From NCBI GenBank assembly GCA_002009475.1, contig AYTS01000061.1, positions 1 through 64,000 on the forward strand: a DNA stretch of 64,000 nt, read 5' to 3'. This DNA is from Candidatus Brocadia carolinensis (GTDB taxonomy: Bacteria > Planctomycetota > Brocadiia > Brocadiales > Brocadiaceae). The position numbers and the translations under genes are program-made. The notes below the pieces were generated by a model. That model did not search any database. It was given only the letters and a program-made list of their open reading frames with translations, and was not told the DNA's origin. This document shows, piece by piece, positions 39,093-48,148 of this stretch (its first letter is position 1; every line of letters starts with the position of its first letter).

Positions 39093-40148
39093 TTATTTTG
39101 TTATAGCAAGGTCTTTCTTTTTTACCTGCGTAGGGCATTCTCCACAGATTTCAACAAAAGCAGTCCTGGGCTGCACCCGCACGACTCGTGCAACCGCATC
39201 AAGCGGCTCTTTTACAACGAAATTCCCTTCCCGTATCTCACGGAAGAGTAATAATTTCATACCCACCTCTATGCCCTTTGCAGAGCCTGCATCTACGTAA
39301 AAACCACCGTCGGAAACACGAGTAACGTTCCCCTGCACCATGGGAAACTGCCGCTTTATCTTCAAAGACAGCCCGTAGATAAGCCATTCGAGATTTGTTA
39401 TACTTTTATCTTCATCATACACACGTGCGCTTGCACGTATGCGGGCCGTTTCCGTATCAATCAGACGCAAGGTGATGCTTATGCCATTGGCGTCTTCGTC
39501 CGCCGTTCCTACGAATATCCCATCTGCCGCGACGATCTTCCCAAGCTTTATCGCTGTATCAGGAGACACAATGCTGGTGTTGCTGATTTTTTGCTCACGG
39601 AGGATCTCTTCGAGCCTTGCCAGGTCCCGCTCCACAAAATGAAATCTCTTCGGTTTTTCGTCGAATGCCTTGATGAAAAGAGAATAGATAGCTTCTGTGG
39701 GTATGCTCTGTCCGGCAACGGTCTTTATCGGAAGCAGTGCAACGGTATACCGGGAATCTGTCTCAGGCAGATCGAAGGTCTTTTTGGTAATTTTCACCGG
39801 CGAAAGCTGCATTTCGTTTCCCCCCCTGTCAACGGCCTTTACCAGTACGGTATTCTCTCCTTCGTTAAGCGTTAACAGATGATTGAAGAAGACGTGCTTC
39901 CCGGCACGGATTTCCAACGGGTGTTGATTTACGAAAAGTTGCGCAACACCGCCGTCATCGAACGCTTCGCCGCTAAAGAAGAGGTTGGTATCGGTAACCA
40001 TAACGGATTTTAGATCAGTATATATCACCGGCGGTATAGTATCCTTTACCGTGTCTGATAAAGTGGTAACAAAGCTTATGAAAGGCGATACAAACAACAC
40101 AACAAGTGCATGGCATCTGATTTTTTTATATAAAGCGTTTCTCTTCAT
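39093..40148 (-). CDS. Ig-like-CsgG exported protein, paralogue of the TPR-CsgG protein
   Basis: About 351 residues: signal sequence (CHALVVLFVSPFISFVTT), one Ig-like domain (PPVIYTDLKSVMVTDTNLFF, ENTVLVKAVDRGGNE) and a CsgG-like domain (YTVALLPIKTV, FHFVERDLARLEEILREQ). It matches the C-terminal half of the 728-residue protein at 35869 in order and spacing but lacks TPR and lipobox. ATG 40148 (GAAGGTGG upstream) was preferred to GTG 40163. It begins 54 bases behind the caspase gene and is probably co-transcribed with it under the c-di-GMP riboswitch. Its seven-A run at 40121-40127 is intact. Confidence 0.8.
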   Translation of the reverse strand: MKRNALYKKIRCHALVVLFVSPFISFVTTLSDTVKDTIPPVIYTDLKSVMVTDTNLFFSGEAFDDGGVAQLFVNQHPLEIRAGKHVFFNHLLTLNEGENTVLVKAVDRGGNEMQLSPVKITKKTFDLPETDSRYTVALLPIKTVAGQSIPTEAIYSLFIKAFDEKPKRFHFVERDLARLEEILREQKISNTSIVSPDTAIKLGKIVAADGIFVGTADEDANGISITLRLIDTETARIRASARVYDEDKSITNLEWLIYGLSLKIKRQFPMVQGNVTRVSDGGFYVDAGSAKGIEVGMKLLLFREIREGNFVVKEPLDAVARVVRVQPRTAFVEICGECPTQVKKKDLAITK

Positions 40149-40202
40149 ACGGACCACCTTCACCCATCAGATTATTACGGAATCTGCCACAAAACAATGG
40201 GG

Positions 40203-42198
40203 TCATTTTCGTTTCGCAACAATTTTTTCTCTCATCTTTGCAGCTATGTCATACGCCACAGTCCCCAAATTTTCCTCACTCCGGAAGGGGTGTTCAAACA
40301 CATCGATGAGTGTAGTCGCCGTGTCAACTACCTCTATCCTTATCATGCGCTGATCCTGCCCTTCTCCCGGATAGATTTCTCCAAAACAAAGGAACTGAGC
40401 GCCTTGTATCTTTCCCAGCTCGACTCTGTACATCTCATCGGCAAGAACAGAGCCGCTGAGCCTTTGTTCCCGTAAAATCTCCTCTTGCAATTCCAAATCC
40501 CTTTCTACCACACGCAAATCGCTTTGTGCCAGGAGGGCATCGATGATCCTTTGCCGGAGCATCTCCATGTTGTGCCGGTTTGATAGTGCACCCATTTTTA
40601 AGTTGAATTCCTTAACAGATACAGGCACAGCGCGGAGAGCGTCTGCGGATGCCGGGTTTTTCTCTGACGGTTTTTTGGCGAGCACCGGCTTTTCTTCCCC
40701 GGTTTGTTTCTTTACCATGGTCTCTAATTCTTTGATAAGGGCATCGATATTTTCCTTTGTCTTTTGCAAATCTGCATTCTGAAGCACCGTTTCTGCATAT
40801 ACCGATTGGGTACTCTCGGGAGTAATAGCTTCCGGCATGGTAACATTTTGTTTTTTATTATTCAACAGTATCGTAGTATTCGTTTTCTCACCTGATTCTA
40901 CGTAAACCGGAGAAGGTCTGTCTGCGTCTGCATATGCCATGCGCGCACCACCAGAAGCGCCGGAATTGTCACCAAAATAAAATTGTTCAAAGAGTTGCTC
41001 TGAATAGACCTCTGTCATTTCATCAGGATTGATAAATACCGTGCCTGGTACATCCGGGTGACCCCTCATTTTTATCATAACGGGATATACCCCGCTTGCG
41101 AGTTTTATGTTCAGTGGAGTGATACCCACTTCCTTGCCTTTTATATATACCGTTGCACCCTCAGGTTTGCCATAAATACGCAGACCTCCCCAGGGAGGTG
41201 TTGCAATTTTTTGAGCACCCACTTTGATACCGGTTTCTACTCCGGGAAATCCCAGGGGAAGATTGTTGTCAAAGTTTCCTGAGACATCCGGGTGCTGGGT
41301 GTTGTGTGTTGCACTCCTTACTTTTTCTTCTGCAAAATCGAATGCCTCTGCAAGGGTAACGATGCCGTTTTGGTTTCCTGCTGCATCTGCCTTTCCTCTT
41401 AAACCTTCAAGCAGATAGTGGGTAAATACGCCGTGACCACCCCCAAATTGATTGGACTCTACGGAAACCTCGCTTGCCCTGCTCGCGCTGACAATCCCCC
41501 ATCCCTCGCGCGTTGATTTAAGCGTGGAAAGCGCTGCATGAATCGTGTTCGTCCTTCCTCTGATATTTACAGTACTTTTTGTAAGGCCGGAGCTGTGACA
41601 GGCATCTGCAAAGAAGACCAGCCTTTTTGCCGCGATGTATCGCTTCATGTCGGCATTGACATCTTCCATGTGATAAGCAGTTGCAGACAGGCTGCCGGCT
41701 TCAGAGTCATGCATGAGTAAGTAGAGATTGCTGGGCCGGTCGGGTTCGGGTTCGCCATGACACGCCATGAAGATAACGACAAAATCAGTCTCCTTTGCCT
41801 TTTTAAGAAAGTTGGTGATAGACAGCGTGACGTTTTTCAGGGTTGCCTGCTCGTTCTTTAAGAGTAAAACGTGGTCTTTCTTAAAATCGCCACCGGCCGG
41901 ACTGGTGATAAAATCATAAAAGGCCTGGGCATCAGCGTCAGCATATTGCAGATCGGCTATTCGGGGGTCATTATAATCTGATATGCCAATCACGACAGCA
42001 TACCGCTGAATATCATTGTCTTCAAAATATTGTTTGGGCGGTAGTATACCGTGAACAAAAGCATCTCCACCTTCTTTTTTTTTTCGTTGATGCCGTCTCC
42101 AGAGGAGATGCATCGGCAAAAAGGCTGACCAAAACTATTGATAAGGCGAGGCACAGATACCTCCTGGCGTACAAGAGAAACAAGAAAATAGTATTCAT
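40203..42198 (-). CDS. Exported caspase-like peptidase with PEGA and CsgG-like domains, split by a T10 run
   Basis: A signal sequence (CLALSIVLVSLFADA) leads to a C14 caspase domain: YAVVIGISDYND, catalytic His in FMACHGEPEP (about residue 147) and Cys in FFADACHSSG (about residue 200). A PEGA domain follows (GLRIYGKPEGATVYIKGKEVG), then a charged linker with a coiled coil and a CsgG-like C-terminus (LRVVERDLELQEEILREQ). Signal and caspase are in different frames; removing one base in the ten-base run at 42075-42084 joins them as ETASTKKKEGGDAF. ATG 42198 lies nine bases behind GGGGG and directly after a c-di-GMP riboswitch-terminator. Peptidase targets are unknown. Confidence 0.85.
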
Positions 42199-42212
42199 AA
42201 AGTTCATCCCCC

Positions 42213-42265
42213 AAAAAAACAAAAGCCTTACTGCAAAGATTTCTCAACATCTTCGGCAGCAAGGC
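42213..42265 (-). terminator. Riboswitch-controlled intrinsic terminator in front of the caspase gene
   Basis: On the minus strand GCCTTGCTGC... (42265-42256) pairs with GCAGTAAGGC (42234-42225), one mismatch, and is followed by TTTTGTTTTTTT (42224-42213). The left arm is also the 3' part of the c-di-GMP aptamer, so aptamer and terminator cannot both form. The simplest reading is an ON switch: ligand-bound aptamer prevents termination. Confidence 0.75.
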
Positions 42266-42372
42266 TATCTTCTAAAAATCGACCTGAAACTTTAACTCAG
42301 ACCAAAAACTTAGGATTTGATGGAAGATCCTTTACTTTGCGCCCCCTGATCACTCAGGGTTTACCTTTATCG
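42251..42372 (-). ncRNA. Class I cyclic di-GMP riboswitch (GEMM-I)
   Basis: Read on the minus strand, the element has the GEMM-I order: GGTAAACC, a P2 hairpin CCCTGA-GTGA-TCAGGG with a GNRA tetraloop (42357-42342 region), the conserved GGCGCAAAGTAAAGGATC stretch (42343-42326), a P3 stem formed by GGATCTTC and GAAGATAGCC, and a closing TGCTGCCGAAG. These are the conserved parts that bind c-di-GMP in the class I aptamer. It ends about 50 bases before the start codon of the caspase-PEGA-CsgG gene and overlaps an intrinsic terminator. The window also encodes a GGDEF/EAL protein (3911-8707). Confidence 0.88.
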
Positions 42373-42561
42373 TGATGTATTCATACTATTAAATGTGAGC
42401 CTTCTGTTTAACTATATAGCAATATAAATACCACAAACTGGAAAACGAAGCCTATCAATAATAGGTTTTCCATAAGCCATTTTTTGACTTATGGTTGTAA
42501 TTATTCAAGGGAAGATACAAACAGAAGGGACTTATTAAACTCAATATAAAAAAAGTGAGAC

Positions 42562-42609
42562 ATGTCACACATGTGTGACATCACATAAGTGTGACATGAC
42601 ACACTTTAT
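42562..42609. promoter_or_regulatory. Palindrome array upstream of the riboswitch, candidate operator
   Basis: A perfect 20-base palindrome (42562-42581, centre CACATGTG) is followed within 5 bases by a second one, AAGTGTG-n6-CACACTT (42587-42606). Both are built from TGTGACA/TGTCACA words, reminiscent of CRP/FNR-type half-sites. They lie about 190 bases upstream of the riboswitch. No open frame is near. The second palindrome core matches 3886-3917. Confidence 0.5.
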
Positions 42610-42873
42610 AATACATGATACAACAATTTCTGGAAGGGGCAAACCAAGGAGGTACTTGCGGCAATCGGAGAAACATTTTCGCGGATTCTACTCAATTTTA
42701 TTTGATATGTCAATACTCTAAAAGGCGACAGATAAACCAAGATATGGCCCGGGCTGGTATGAGGGAGCATCTGGAATTTGCTACGGCATTGACAATTTCT
42801 GGCGTATTTGTTATTTTCTAAACTTGTTTTACGCACCAGGTCAAGAAAATAAATAGTAAACATCAAGCTATGC

Positions 42874-43102
42874 ATAGCGCAGCAATGCCACAACCAATTT
42901 TCCGTTGTGAAAATGGGAGATTGCTTCGGAAAAGACCCTCGCAATGACACAGGCTATGCCCTTGACGACCTATGGTGTGTTGTCATTGCGAGCGAAGCGA
43001 TGCACTCTTTCTCCCATAAACAATCTGTATCTCCTGATGAGGGATAAATAAGGCTGTGAAAAAACTTGCAAAAAAAAGAAGTTTTTATACGGTAATACGA
43101 TA
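42874..43102. repeat. Long palindromic repeat, copy 2
   Basis: Same order of blocks as 35551-35778: AGCGCAGCAATGCCACAACC at the left end, inverted GATTGCTTCGG...CTCGCAATGAC and GTCATTGCGAGCGAAGCG arms, CATAAACAATCT and a TTTTTATACGGTAATACGAT end. It is followed at 43101-43123 by a second copy of the left end (TAGCGCAGCAAAGCTGCAAC), so the unit is bounded by direct repeats or begins a truncated tandem copy. Confidence 0.85.
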
Positions 43103-43123
43103 GCGCAGCAAAGCTGCAACCAA

Positions 43124-43402
43124 ACATCCCCTCTATCGGTAGGACAAGCGTCCCCGCTTGTCATTGTGATGTCAACCGGGACGGTCGGCCTACCTCAGGG
43201 ATTTCAGGGTGTGTTAAAAAACATGCAAAAGAAATTTTTTACAGAGGCATACTATGCAGGTGAATAAAGGCGTTGGTTTTTACGCCGTATCCACCTTCTC
43301 TATTTTTCGATATGGTGGATTCGCTTCGCTTAATCCACTCTACCGCGAAACCGTTTCATTTAAACAAATCTTGTACAACAAACTTATTCACAGGAGTGAT
43401 AT
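43124..43402. repeat. Palindromic repeats upstream of htpG
   Basis: Contains a GGTAGGACAAGCGTCCCCGCTTGTC hairpin (43138-43162) with a partial partner (GTCGGCCTACC), and a TGGTGGATTCGC...TTAATCCAC inverted repeat (43313-43339). No CIRCE element or clear heat-shock promoter was found before htpG. Confidence 0.55.
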
Positions 43403-45313
43403 ATGACCGAAGACATAAAACAGGGAGAGAGTTTTGAGTTTCAGGCAGAAATTAAAAAATTATTAAATATCCTTTCTCACTCCCTCTATACTCACAAGGA
43501 GGTTTTTCTCAGGGAACTCATCTCGAATGCCTCTGATGCGCTGACCAAGATGCGGTACTACTCCCTCTCCAATCCGGATTACGAGGGAAAAGACCTGCCC
43601 CTGGAAATTAATATAGACGTAGATGAAAAAAGTAAAATATTAACGATCAGCGATACCGGTATCGGGATGACACGGGATGAAGTTATTCAGAATGTAGGGA
43701 CTATTGCGAAATCAGGGTCGCTGGAATTCATCGCGAATCTGTCGGAGCAGGCACGGAAAGACTCAAGCATCATCGGCCAGTTCGGGGTGGGTTTCTATTC
43801 GGTGTTTATGGTTGCTGATGAGGTCAAGATTAGAAGCCGGTCATACAGGAAGGACGAACCGGCGTGTGAATGGCATTCTGACGGGACGGGAAAATATTTT
43901 TTGAATCCGGTCGAAAAGGAGAAACGCGGGACAGATATTGTCGTACATCTCAAAGATGACGAAAAGGAATATCTTGACAAATCCAGAATCCAGTCGATTA
44001 TCAAAAAATATTCAAATTTTGTCAGCTTCCCCATTATGGTCTGCGGTGAAAGGGCAAATCAAATCACGGCTATCTGGAAGGAACCGAAAAAGAATATCAC
44101 GGACGAGCAGTACAACGAATTTTATAAGTTCATCTCAAATACGGAAGACAGCCCGCTCTTCCGGCTGCATACCTCTGCCGAGGCCCCGATCCAGTTCTCC
44201 AGCATATTGTATTGCCCGTCGACTAATTACGAAACTTACGGCTTTAAAAAACTGGAACACGGACTTCAACTCTATTCCAATAAAATCCTCATTCAGTCCG
44301 ATTGCAAGATGCTCTTGCCCGAATATCTGAGGTTTATCCGCGGGGTGGTAGACTCAGCGGATATCCCCTTGAATATTTCACGGGAAACCTTCCAGGACAA
44401 CAGGATGATTCAGAAGATGAAGAGCATCCTTGTCAAACAGATCATAACCCTGTTGCAGGATCTGGACAAAAATGAAAAGGAAAAATACGAAACCTTCTGG
44501 AGACAATTTGGAAGGATTCTCAAAGAGGGAGTGCACTTTGATTTCGAGAACCGGGATACCCTGTCACACCTGCTGAGGTTTAACTCCTCACAATGCGCCG
44601 ACGCCAACGGACTGGTTTCCCTGAAGGAATACGTGGGCAGAATGAAACCTGAGCAGAAGGAGATTTATTACATAACGGCGGTGAACCGGGAGACGATAGA
44701 AAAAAGTCCCTATCTGGAGATATTCCGGAAAAAGGAGGTGGAAGTGCTGTATTTAACCGACCCCAACGATGAATTCATCCTTTCCGGCCTTCACGAATTT
44801 GAGAAAGTACCGATTCGTTCCGCTGACCAGGCAAATCTGGATCTGCTCAAGGATAGCGACAAAAAGATTGTGGATACCTCAGAAGAACCCCAGAATTACG
44901 AGGAAATATTCAAGCATCTGCTCAAGACAATCAAGGTAACCCTGGCGGACAGGGTCATTGACGTGAAGGAGTCGAACCGGTTGGTCGACAGTCCCTGTTG
45001 TCTGGTAAATCCTGATGGAGTACCCAGCGTCCATGTCCAGAAGCTGATGCAAATGGTGGACAGCAATTTTAAGGTGTCCAAAAAGATCATGGAGATTAAC
45101 CGGAAAAACCGGATGATCCAGAATCTGTCCCGGATGAATGAGAATCCGAGTTGCCAGCCACTCGTAGAAAAAATAGCGCACCAGCTCTTTGAGAATGCAT
45201 TAATGCAGGACGGGGTTGTCTTTGATCCTACATCAATGGTGTCTCGCCTGAACGACCTTATGGAGGAACTAACGAAGGCGGTACTTGGTGAAGGAAAGAG
45301 GATTATCGTTTAG
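43403..45313 (+). CDS. htpG: Molecular chaperone HtpG (Hsp90 family)
   Basis: A 636-residue ATP-dependent chaperone of normal length. The N-terminal ATPase domain has LRELISNASDALTKMR, DTGIGMTRDEV, GTIAKSG and GQFGVGFYSVFMVAD. The middle domain has RGVVDSADIPLNISRETFQ with the catalytic Arg. The C-terminal dimerisation domain ends in LTKAVLGEGKRIIV. A CAGGAG site precedes ATG 43403. Monocistronic. Confidence 0.96.
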   Translation: MTEDIKQGESFEFQAEIKKLLNILSHSLYTHKEVFLRELISNASDALTKMRYYSLSNPDYEGKDLPLEINIDVDEKSKILTISDTGIGMTRDEVIQNVGTIAKSGSLEFIANLSEQARKDSSIIGQFGVGFYSVFMVADEVKIRSRSYRKDEPACEWHSDGTGKYFLNPVEKEKRGTDIVVHLKDDEKEYLDKSRIQSIIKKYSNFVSFPIMVCGERANQITAIWKEPKKNITDEQYNEFYKFISNTEDSPLFRLHTSAEAPIQFSSILYCPSTNYETYGFKKLEHGLQLYSNKILIQSDCKMLLPEYLRFIRGVVDSADIPLNISRETFQDNRMIQKMKSILVKQIITLLQDLDKNEKEKYETFWRQFGRILKEGVHFDFENRDTLSHLLRFNSSQCADANGLVSLKEYVGRMKPEQKEIYYITAVNRETIEKSPYLEIFRKKEVEVLYLTDPNDEFILSGLHEFEKVPIRSADQANLDLLKDSDKKIVDTSEEPQNYEEIFKHLLKTIKVTLADRVIDVKESNRLVDSPCCLVNPDGVPSVHVQKLMQMVDSNFKVSKKIMEINRKNRMIQNLSRMNENPSCQPLVEKIAHQLFENALMQDGVVFDPTSMVSRLNDLMEELTKAVLGEGKRIIV

Positions 45314-45810
45314 GAAAAATCCTTTTGCGCCATCCCGATGGAATCGCGCTTTAAATCGAATAACGTCGCTGGCCTGTTCTAAAAGCTTTTTCGGTTTATT
45401 ACCCGCCGTTTTTCTATTGACCCAAGCAAATTAAATTATTAAGATACCCAAAATTTGAATCTATAGTAAACGCAAGGATCTATACTCATGTCCTTAATCG
45501 CGGATCGGCAGGAGTTCACAGCCCGTTAGATAGGCTTTGAAATGGAACAAGAGGATTTTACACTGATCCGTATAAGACGACATAATAAAAAAATACAAAG
45601 AGACATACGTGGTGTTGTCTGAAGTGTTTATCAATATAGCCCTTGCCATATCAAAGGCATGTTATATGTACAATAAATCTGTATTCCGCATATTATGCGG
45701 GTTAATCTAATCAATGATAGGCAACCTGATTTTAGAATGATATACCGCTTTTTGGAGCATTTTTGTAGAGTCGATACAAATTCCATTAATAAACAGTAAG
45801 GAGAGCAATC
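45314..45810. other. Intergenic region between htpG and a lipoprotein gene
   Basis: No gene, RNA motif or repeat of the families seen elsewhere could be supported in these 497 bases. A small hairpin, CGCATATTATGCG, lies near 45687-45700. Confidence 0.5.
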
Positions 45811-46230
45811 GTGAAGAAGCTGGTTATTATTGCTTTTGTTGCTTTTGCGGCAACCACCGTCGGATGTGCAACGTTAACTGAGGATGCCATGACGCCTATT
45901 GCGCTTTCGTTCAGCGATGGGTCCAATGGTAAATGTAAACTAAAGAACAAACGCGGGGTGTGGGAGGTTAAGATACCAACAACAGTCTATGTTAGGAAAT
46001 CCGATGATGCATTAACGTACGACTGCCAAACGGAAGATGGCCGTACAGCCGTTGGAAGTATCCCCAGTGAAATGGGTGCCAAAATTGCCTTAAGTGCTGT
46101 TTTCTTAGATTTTGGGATTACGGATGCCATTACAGACAAACATCGGAAGTACACGCCAAGCTTTGTAATTCCAATCTCGAAGGACGCACCCAAGGATACG
46201 CATAACAATTCAACACAGCCTACGCAGTAA
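45811..46230 (+). CDS. Small lipoprotein of unknown function
   Basis: A 139-residue lipoprotein: signal sequence (LVIIAFVAFAATTVGC) with the lipid-attachment Cys at residue 19, then a domain with FSDGSNGKCKLKNKRGVWEVKIPTTV and a hydrophobic segment near residue 95. It resembles small lipoproteins of Gram-negative bacteria that carry a conserved CxLxNxxG block. The GTG start at 45811 is supported by AAGGAGAG eight bases upstream. Confidence 0.8.
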   Translation: MKKLVIIAFVAFAATTVGCATLTEDAMTPIALSFSDGSNGKCKLKNKRGVWEVKIPTTVYVRKSDDALTYDCQTEDGRTAVGSIPSEMGAKIALSAVFLDFGITDAITDKHRKYTPSFVIPISKDAPKDTHNNSTQPTQ

Positions 46231-46290
46231 ACTATGCGGCTGACGTGTATAGTATCAGACCTTCATTGTTCAATATATAAATATAGAAAA

Positions 46291-46370
46291 GCCTAACAAC
46301 GCGCTGCACTGGACGGCTATTCTGCTGCGTTCCATAGCCGCCAGTGGGTTTCGCGCTCGATGGGAGGGGC
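46291..46370 (+). repeat. attC-like half-site plus palindrome
   Basis: GCCTAACAACGCGCTGCACTGG at 46291-46312 looks like the left end of an integron attC site (RYYYAAC core). CACTGGACGGCTAT pairs with ATAGCCGCCAGTG (46307-46346) as the internal stem. The expected right core GTTRRRY is missing; the sequence instead continues into a CTCGATGGGAGGGGC unit shared with 30903 and 38328. The stretch 46371-46688 contains no gene I can support. Confidence 0.4.
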
Positions 46371-46700
46371 ATAACCATGACAACCCAGAATGAACCAAGC
46401 CCCTTAACTCAGGTTCCGGGCAAGATATATTGTAATTGCCCGTATTTTGTTATTCTTGTGTCCATCGTTTTACATCTTCTTCTCTATACCAGAATTCACC
46501 TCATTATGCCGACCACGATGGACTTCGTCGTGAGCTCAATCGAACGATAGGCAATACCTCTTTCAAAAAGCGAAATTGTTACATGGAAAGAACTTTATCT
46601 TTCACCCAGCCTCTTGTTTAAATTTTAGCGTGAAAGAACATTAAAAAATCATTATAATAATAACAGCAAAAATACCACTTAATAAGAAATGAGAAAGATT

Positions 46701-46922
46701 ATGGCAATGATTAACAAAGAGCTTAAGGCGAAAATATGGTCTTTGTCGGATACCGAGAAGCTTAAACTTGTCGATTCAATCCTAACGCATCTCGACAAGC
46801 CAGACCCGGAAATCGACCGTATCTGGGCTGAAGAAGCAAGGAATCGCTGGCAGGCATACAAGGCAGGCAAATTAGAGACATTTTCTTATAAAAAGGCGAT
46901 GAGCAAACATCGAGGCAGGTGA
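46701..46922 (+). CDS. Addiction-module antitoxin-like protein (PF09720 / TIGR02574)
   Basis: A 73-residue protein with the family pattern WSLSDTEKLKLVDSILTHLD, PDPEIDRIWAEEARNRWQAYKAGKLET and a basic tail. Such proteins are usually followed by a RelE/ParE toxin. Here the following 165 bases hold no toxin frame, so it looks like an orphan. Start taken at ATG 46701 behind GAGAAAG; ATG 46689 is possible. Confidence 0.8.
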   Translation: MAMINKELKAKIWSLSDTEKLKLVDSILTHLDKPDPEIDRIWAEEARNRWQAYKAGKLETFSYKKAMSKHRGR

Positions 46923-47087
46923 AAATTCACTTTCTATCTTATGAACAAACTTAATTACAATAGTTATAACATTCAAAAATGAGAGGGAATAATGTATATG
47001 CAGCATTTTCCAATTGCAGAATTGTTTTCCGCATGCTCAATAATTTACCCGCATCCCGTATAACATACAAAAATAAAGGAATACAAT

Positions 47088-47576
47088 ATGATTCATGAAG
47101 TAACTGGAGATATTCTTCTAACAAAGGCACAGGTTATTGCTCACGGTGTAGCGCCAAACGATGATTTTACCTCAGCCTTGGCGCTGAGTCTTCGGGAACA
47201 CTGGCCGGCAATGTATAAGGAATTCCGTCATCATTGCCATACGATGCATCCAAAGACCGGTGAAATCTGGATGTGGAGCAGCCCCGAAGGTAAACGGGTC
47301 GTTAATCTCTTCACCCAGGAATCTGCATATGGTCACGGTGCAAAGCCAGGACGCGCCCGGGTAGAATATGTCAATCACACCTTACGGGCCTTACATAAAG
47401 CGGTCGAATCAGAAAAATTTACGAGCCTGGCGTTGCCAAGACTTGCCACAGGAGTCGGAGGGTTGAGTTGGGAGCATGTATTTCCGCTTATCACAAACCA
47501 TTTGGGCGGACTTGCTATCCCCATTTTTGTGTACACGACATTCCATAAGGGAATGAAGGCAGACGAGAAGATTTAG
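47088..47576 (+). CDS. Macro domain protein
   Basis: A 162-residue single macro domain that should bind ADP-ribose or related nucleotides. Family features: EVTGDILLTKAQVIAHGVAPND at the start (usually GDI...Q.NN), FTQESAYGHGAKPGR in the centre and LALPRLATGVGGLSWEHVFPLI near the end. It resembles the ADP-ribosyl-hydrolase type found beside toxin genes, but no ADP-ribosyltransferase gene is next to it. GGAATACAATATG sets the start. Confidence 0.87.
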   Translation: MIHEVTGDILLTKAQVIAHGVAPNDDFTSALALSLREHWPAMYKEFRHHCHTMHPKTGEIWMWSSPEGKRVVNLFTQESAYGHGAKPGRARVEYVNHTLRALHKAVESEKFTSLALPRLATGVGGLSWEHVFPLITNHLGGLAIPIFVYTTFHKGMKADEKI

Positions 47577-47783
47577 AAGCGGTACCCGAAAGGCAGGAAA
47601 TTTAAAATTGCTTCCTTCTTTCCAACCGGTTACGAACAGCATTATCGATAAATGTCGGACGGGTATTGCCCACCTAAATTAATCTCCATTTTTTGGCAGG
47701 CGATGCCATGCCCTACATGGAGTATTTTTTCGTTAACGGGAGAACTATGCCTTCTTTTTCATTGCACAAAGGAGAAAACAGGT

Positions 47784-48020
47784 ATGAAGAAAGAGATGCC
47801 CCTTACGCTTGAGCTGGAACCAGGCACTTATCATTGGTGCACGTGTGGAAACACAAAAAAAGAACCCTTTTGCGATGGCTCACACAAAGGAACTGGTAAA
47901 GTACCTCATATGTTTAAAATCATCCTGAAAAGGAAATATCAAATCTGCAATTGCCATCTGACAAGAAATCCGCCATTTTGTGATGGCATATGCCGCCATA
48001 TGAAAGAAGAGAGAGGATAA
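47784..48020 (+). CDS. CDGSH iron-sulfur domain protein (two CDGSH units)
   Basis: About 78 residues with two CDGSH-type sites: CTCGNTKKEPFCDGSH (residues about 17-32) and CNCHLTRNPPFCDGICRH in the second half. In the second unit the usual His ligand position differs (CDGICRH). Each site would hold a [2Fe-2S] cluster. ATG 47784 with GGAGAA upstream is the start. Confidence 0.85.
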   Translation: MKKEMPLTLELEPGTYHWCTCGNTKKEPFCDGSHKGTGKVPHMFKIILKRKYQICNCHLTRNPPFCDGICRHMKEERG

Positions 48021-48148
48021 AACAGCTTGTCGTTCTGAATCCTGATTTTCACCAGGACAGGTTTATTTCAGAATCCTTTGATTTTTGGGATGCAAAAGGG
48101 CGGGACGCTTTCGACACAAATTCGGAATGACAATTATCGAACAACCTG

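Noticed and set aside
43203-43402. CIRCE or similar heat-shock operator before htpG
   Set aside because: No TTAGCACTC-n9-GAGTGCTAA-like repeat; only an unrelated palindromic repeat is present.
46344-46550. Open frame with hydrophobic middle (IVLHLLLYTRIHLI)
   Set aside because: It starts in a repeat, lacks a ribosome-binding site, and overlaps another equally open frame; no family pattern.
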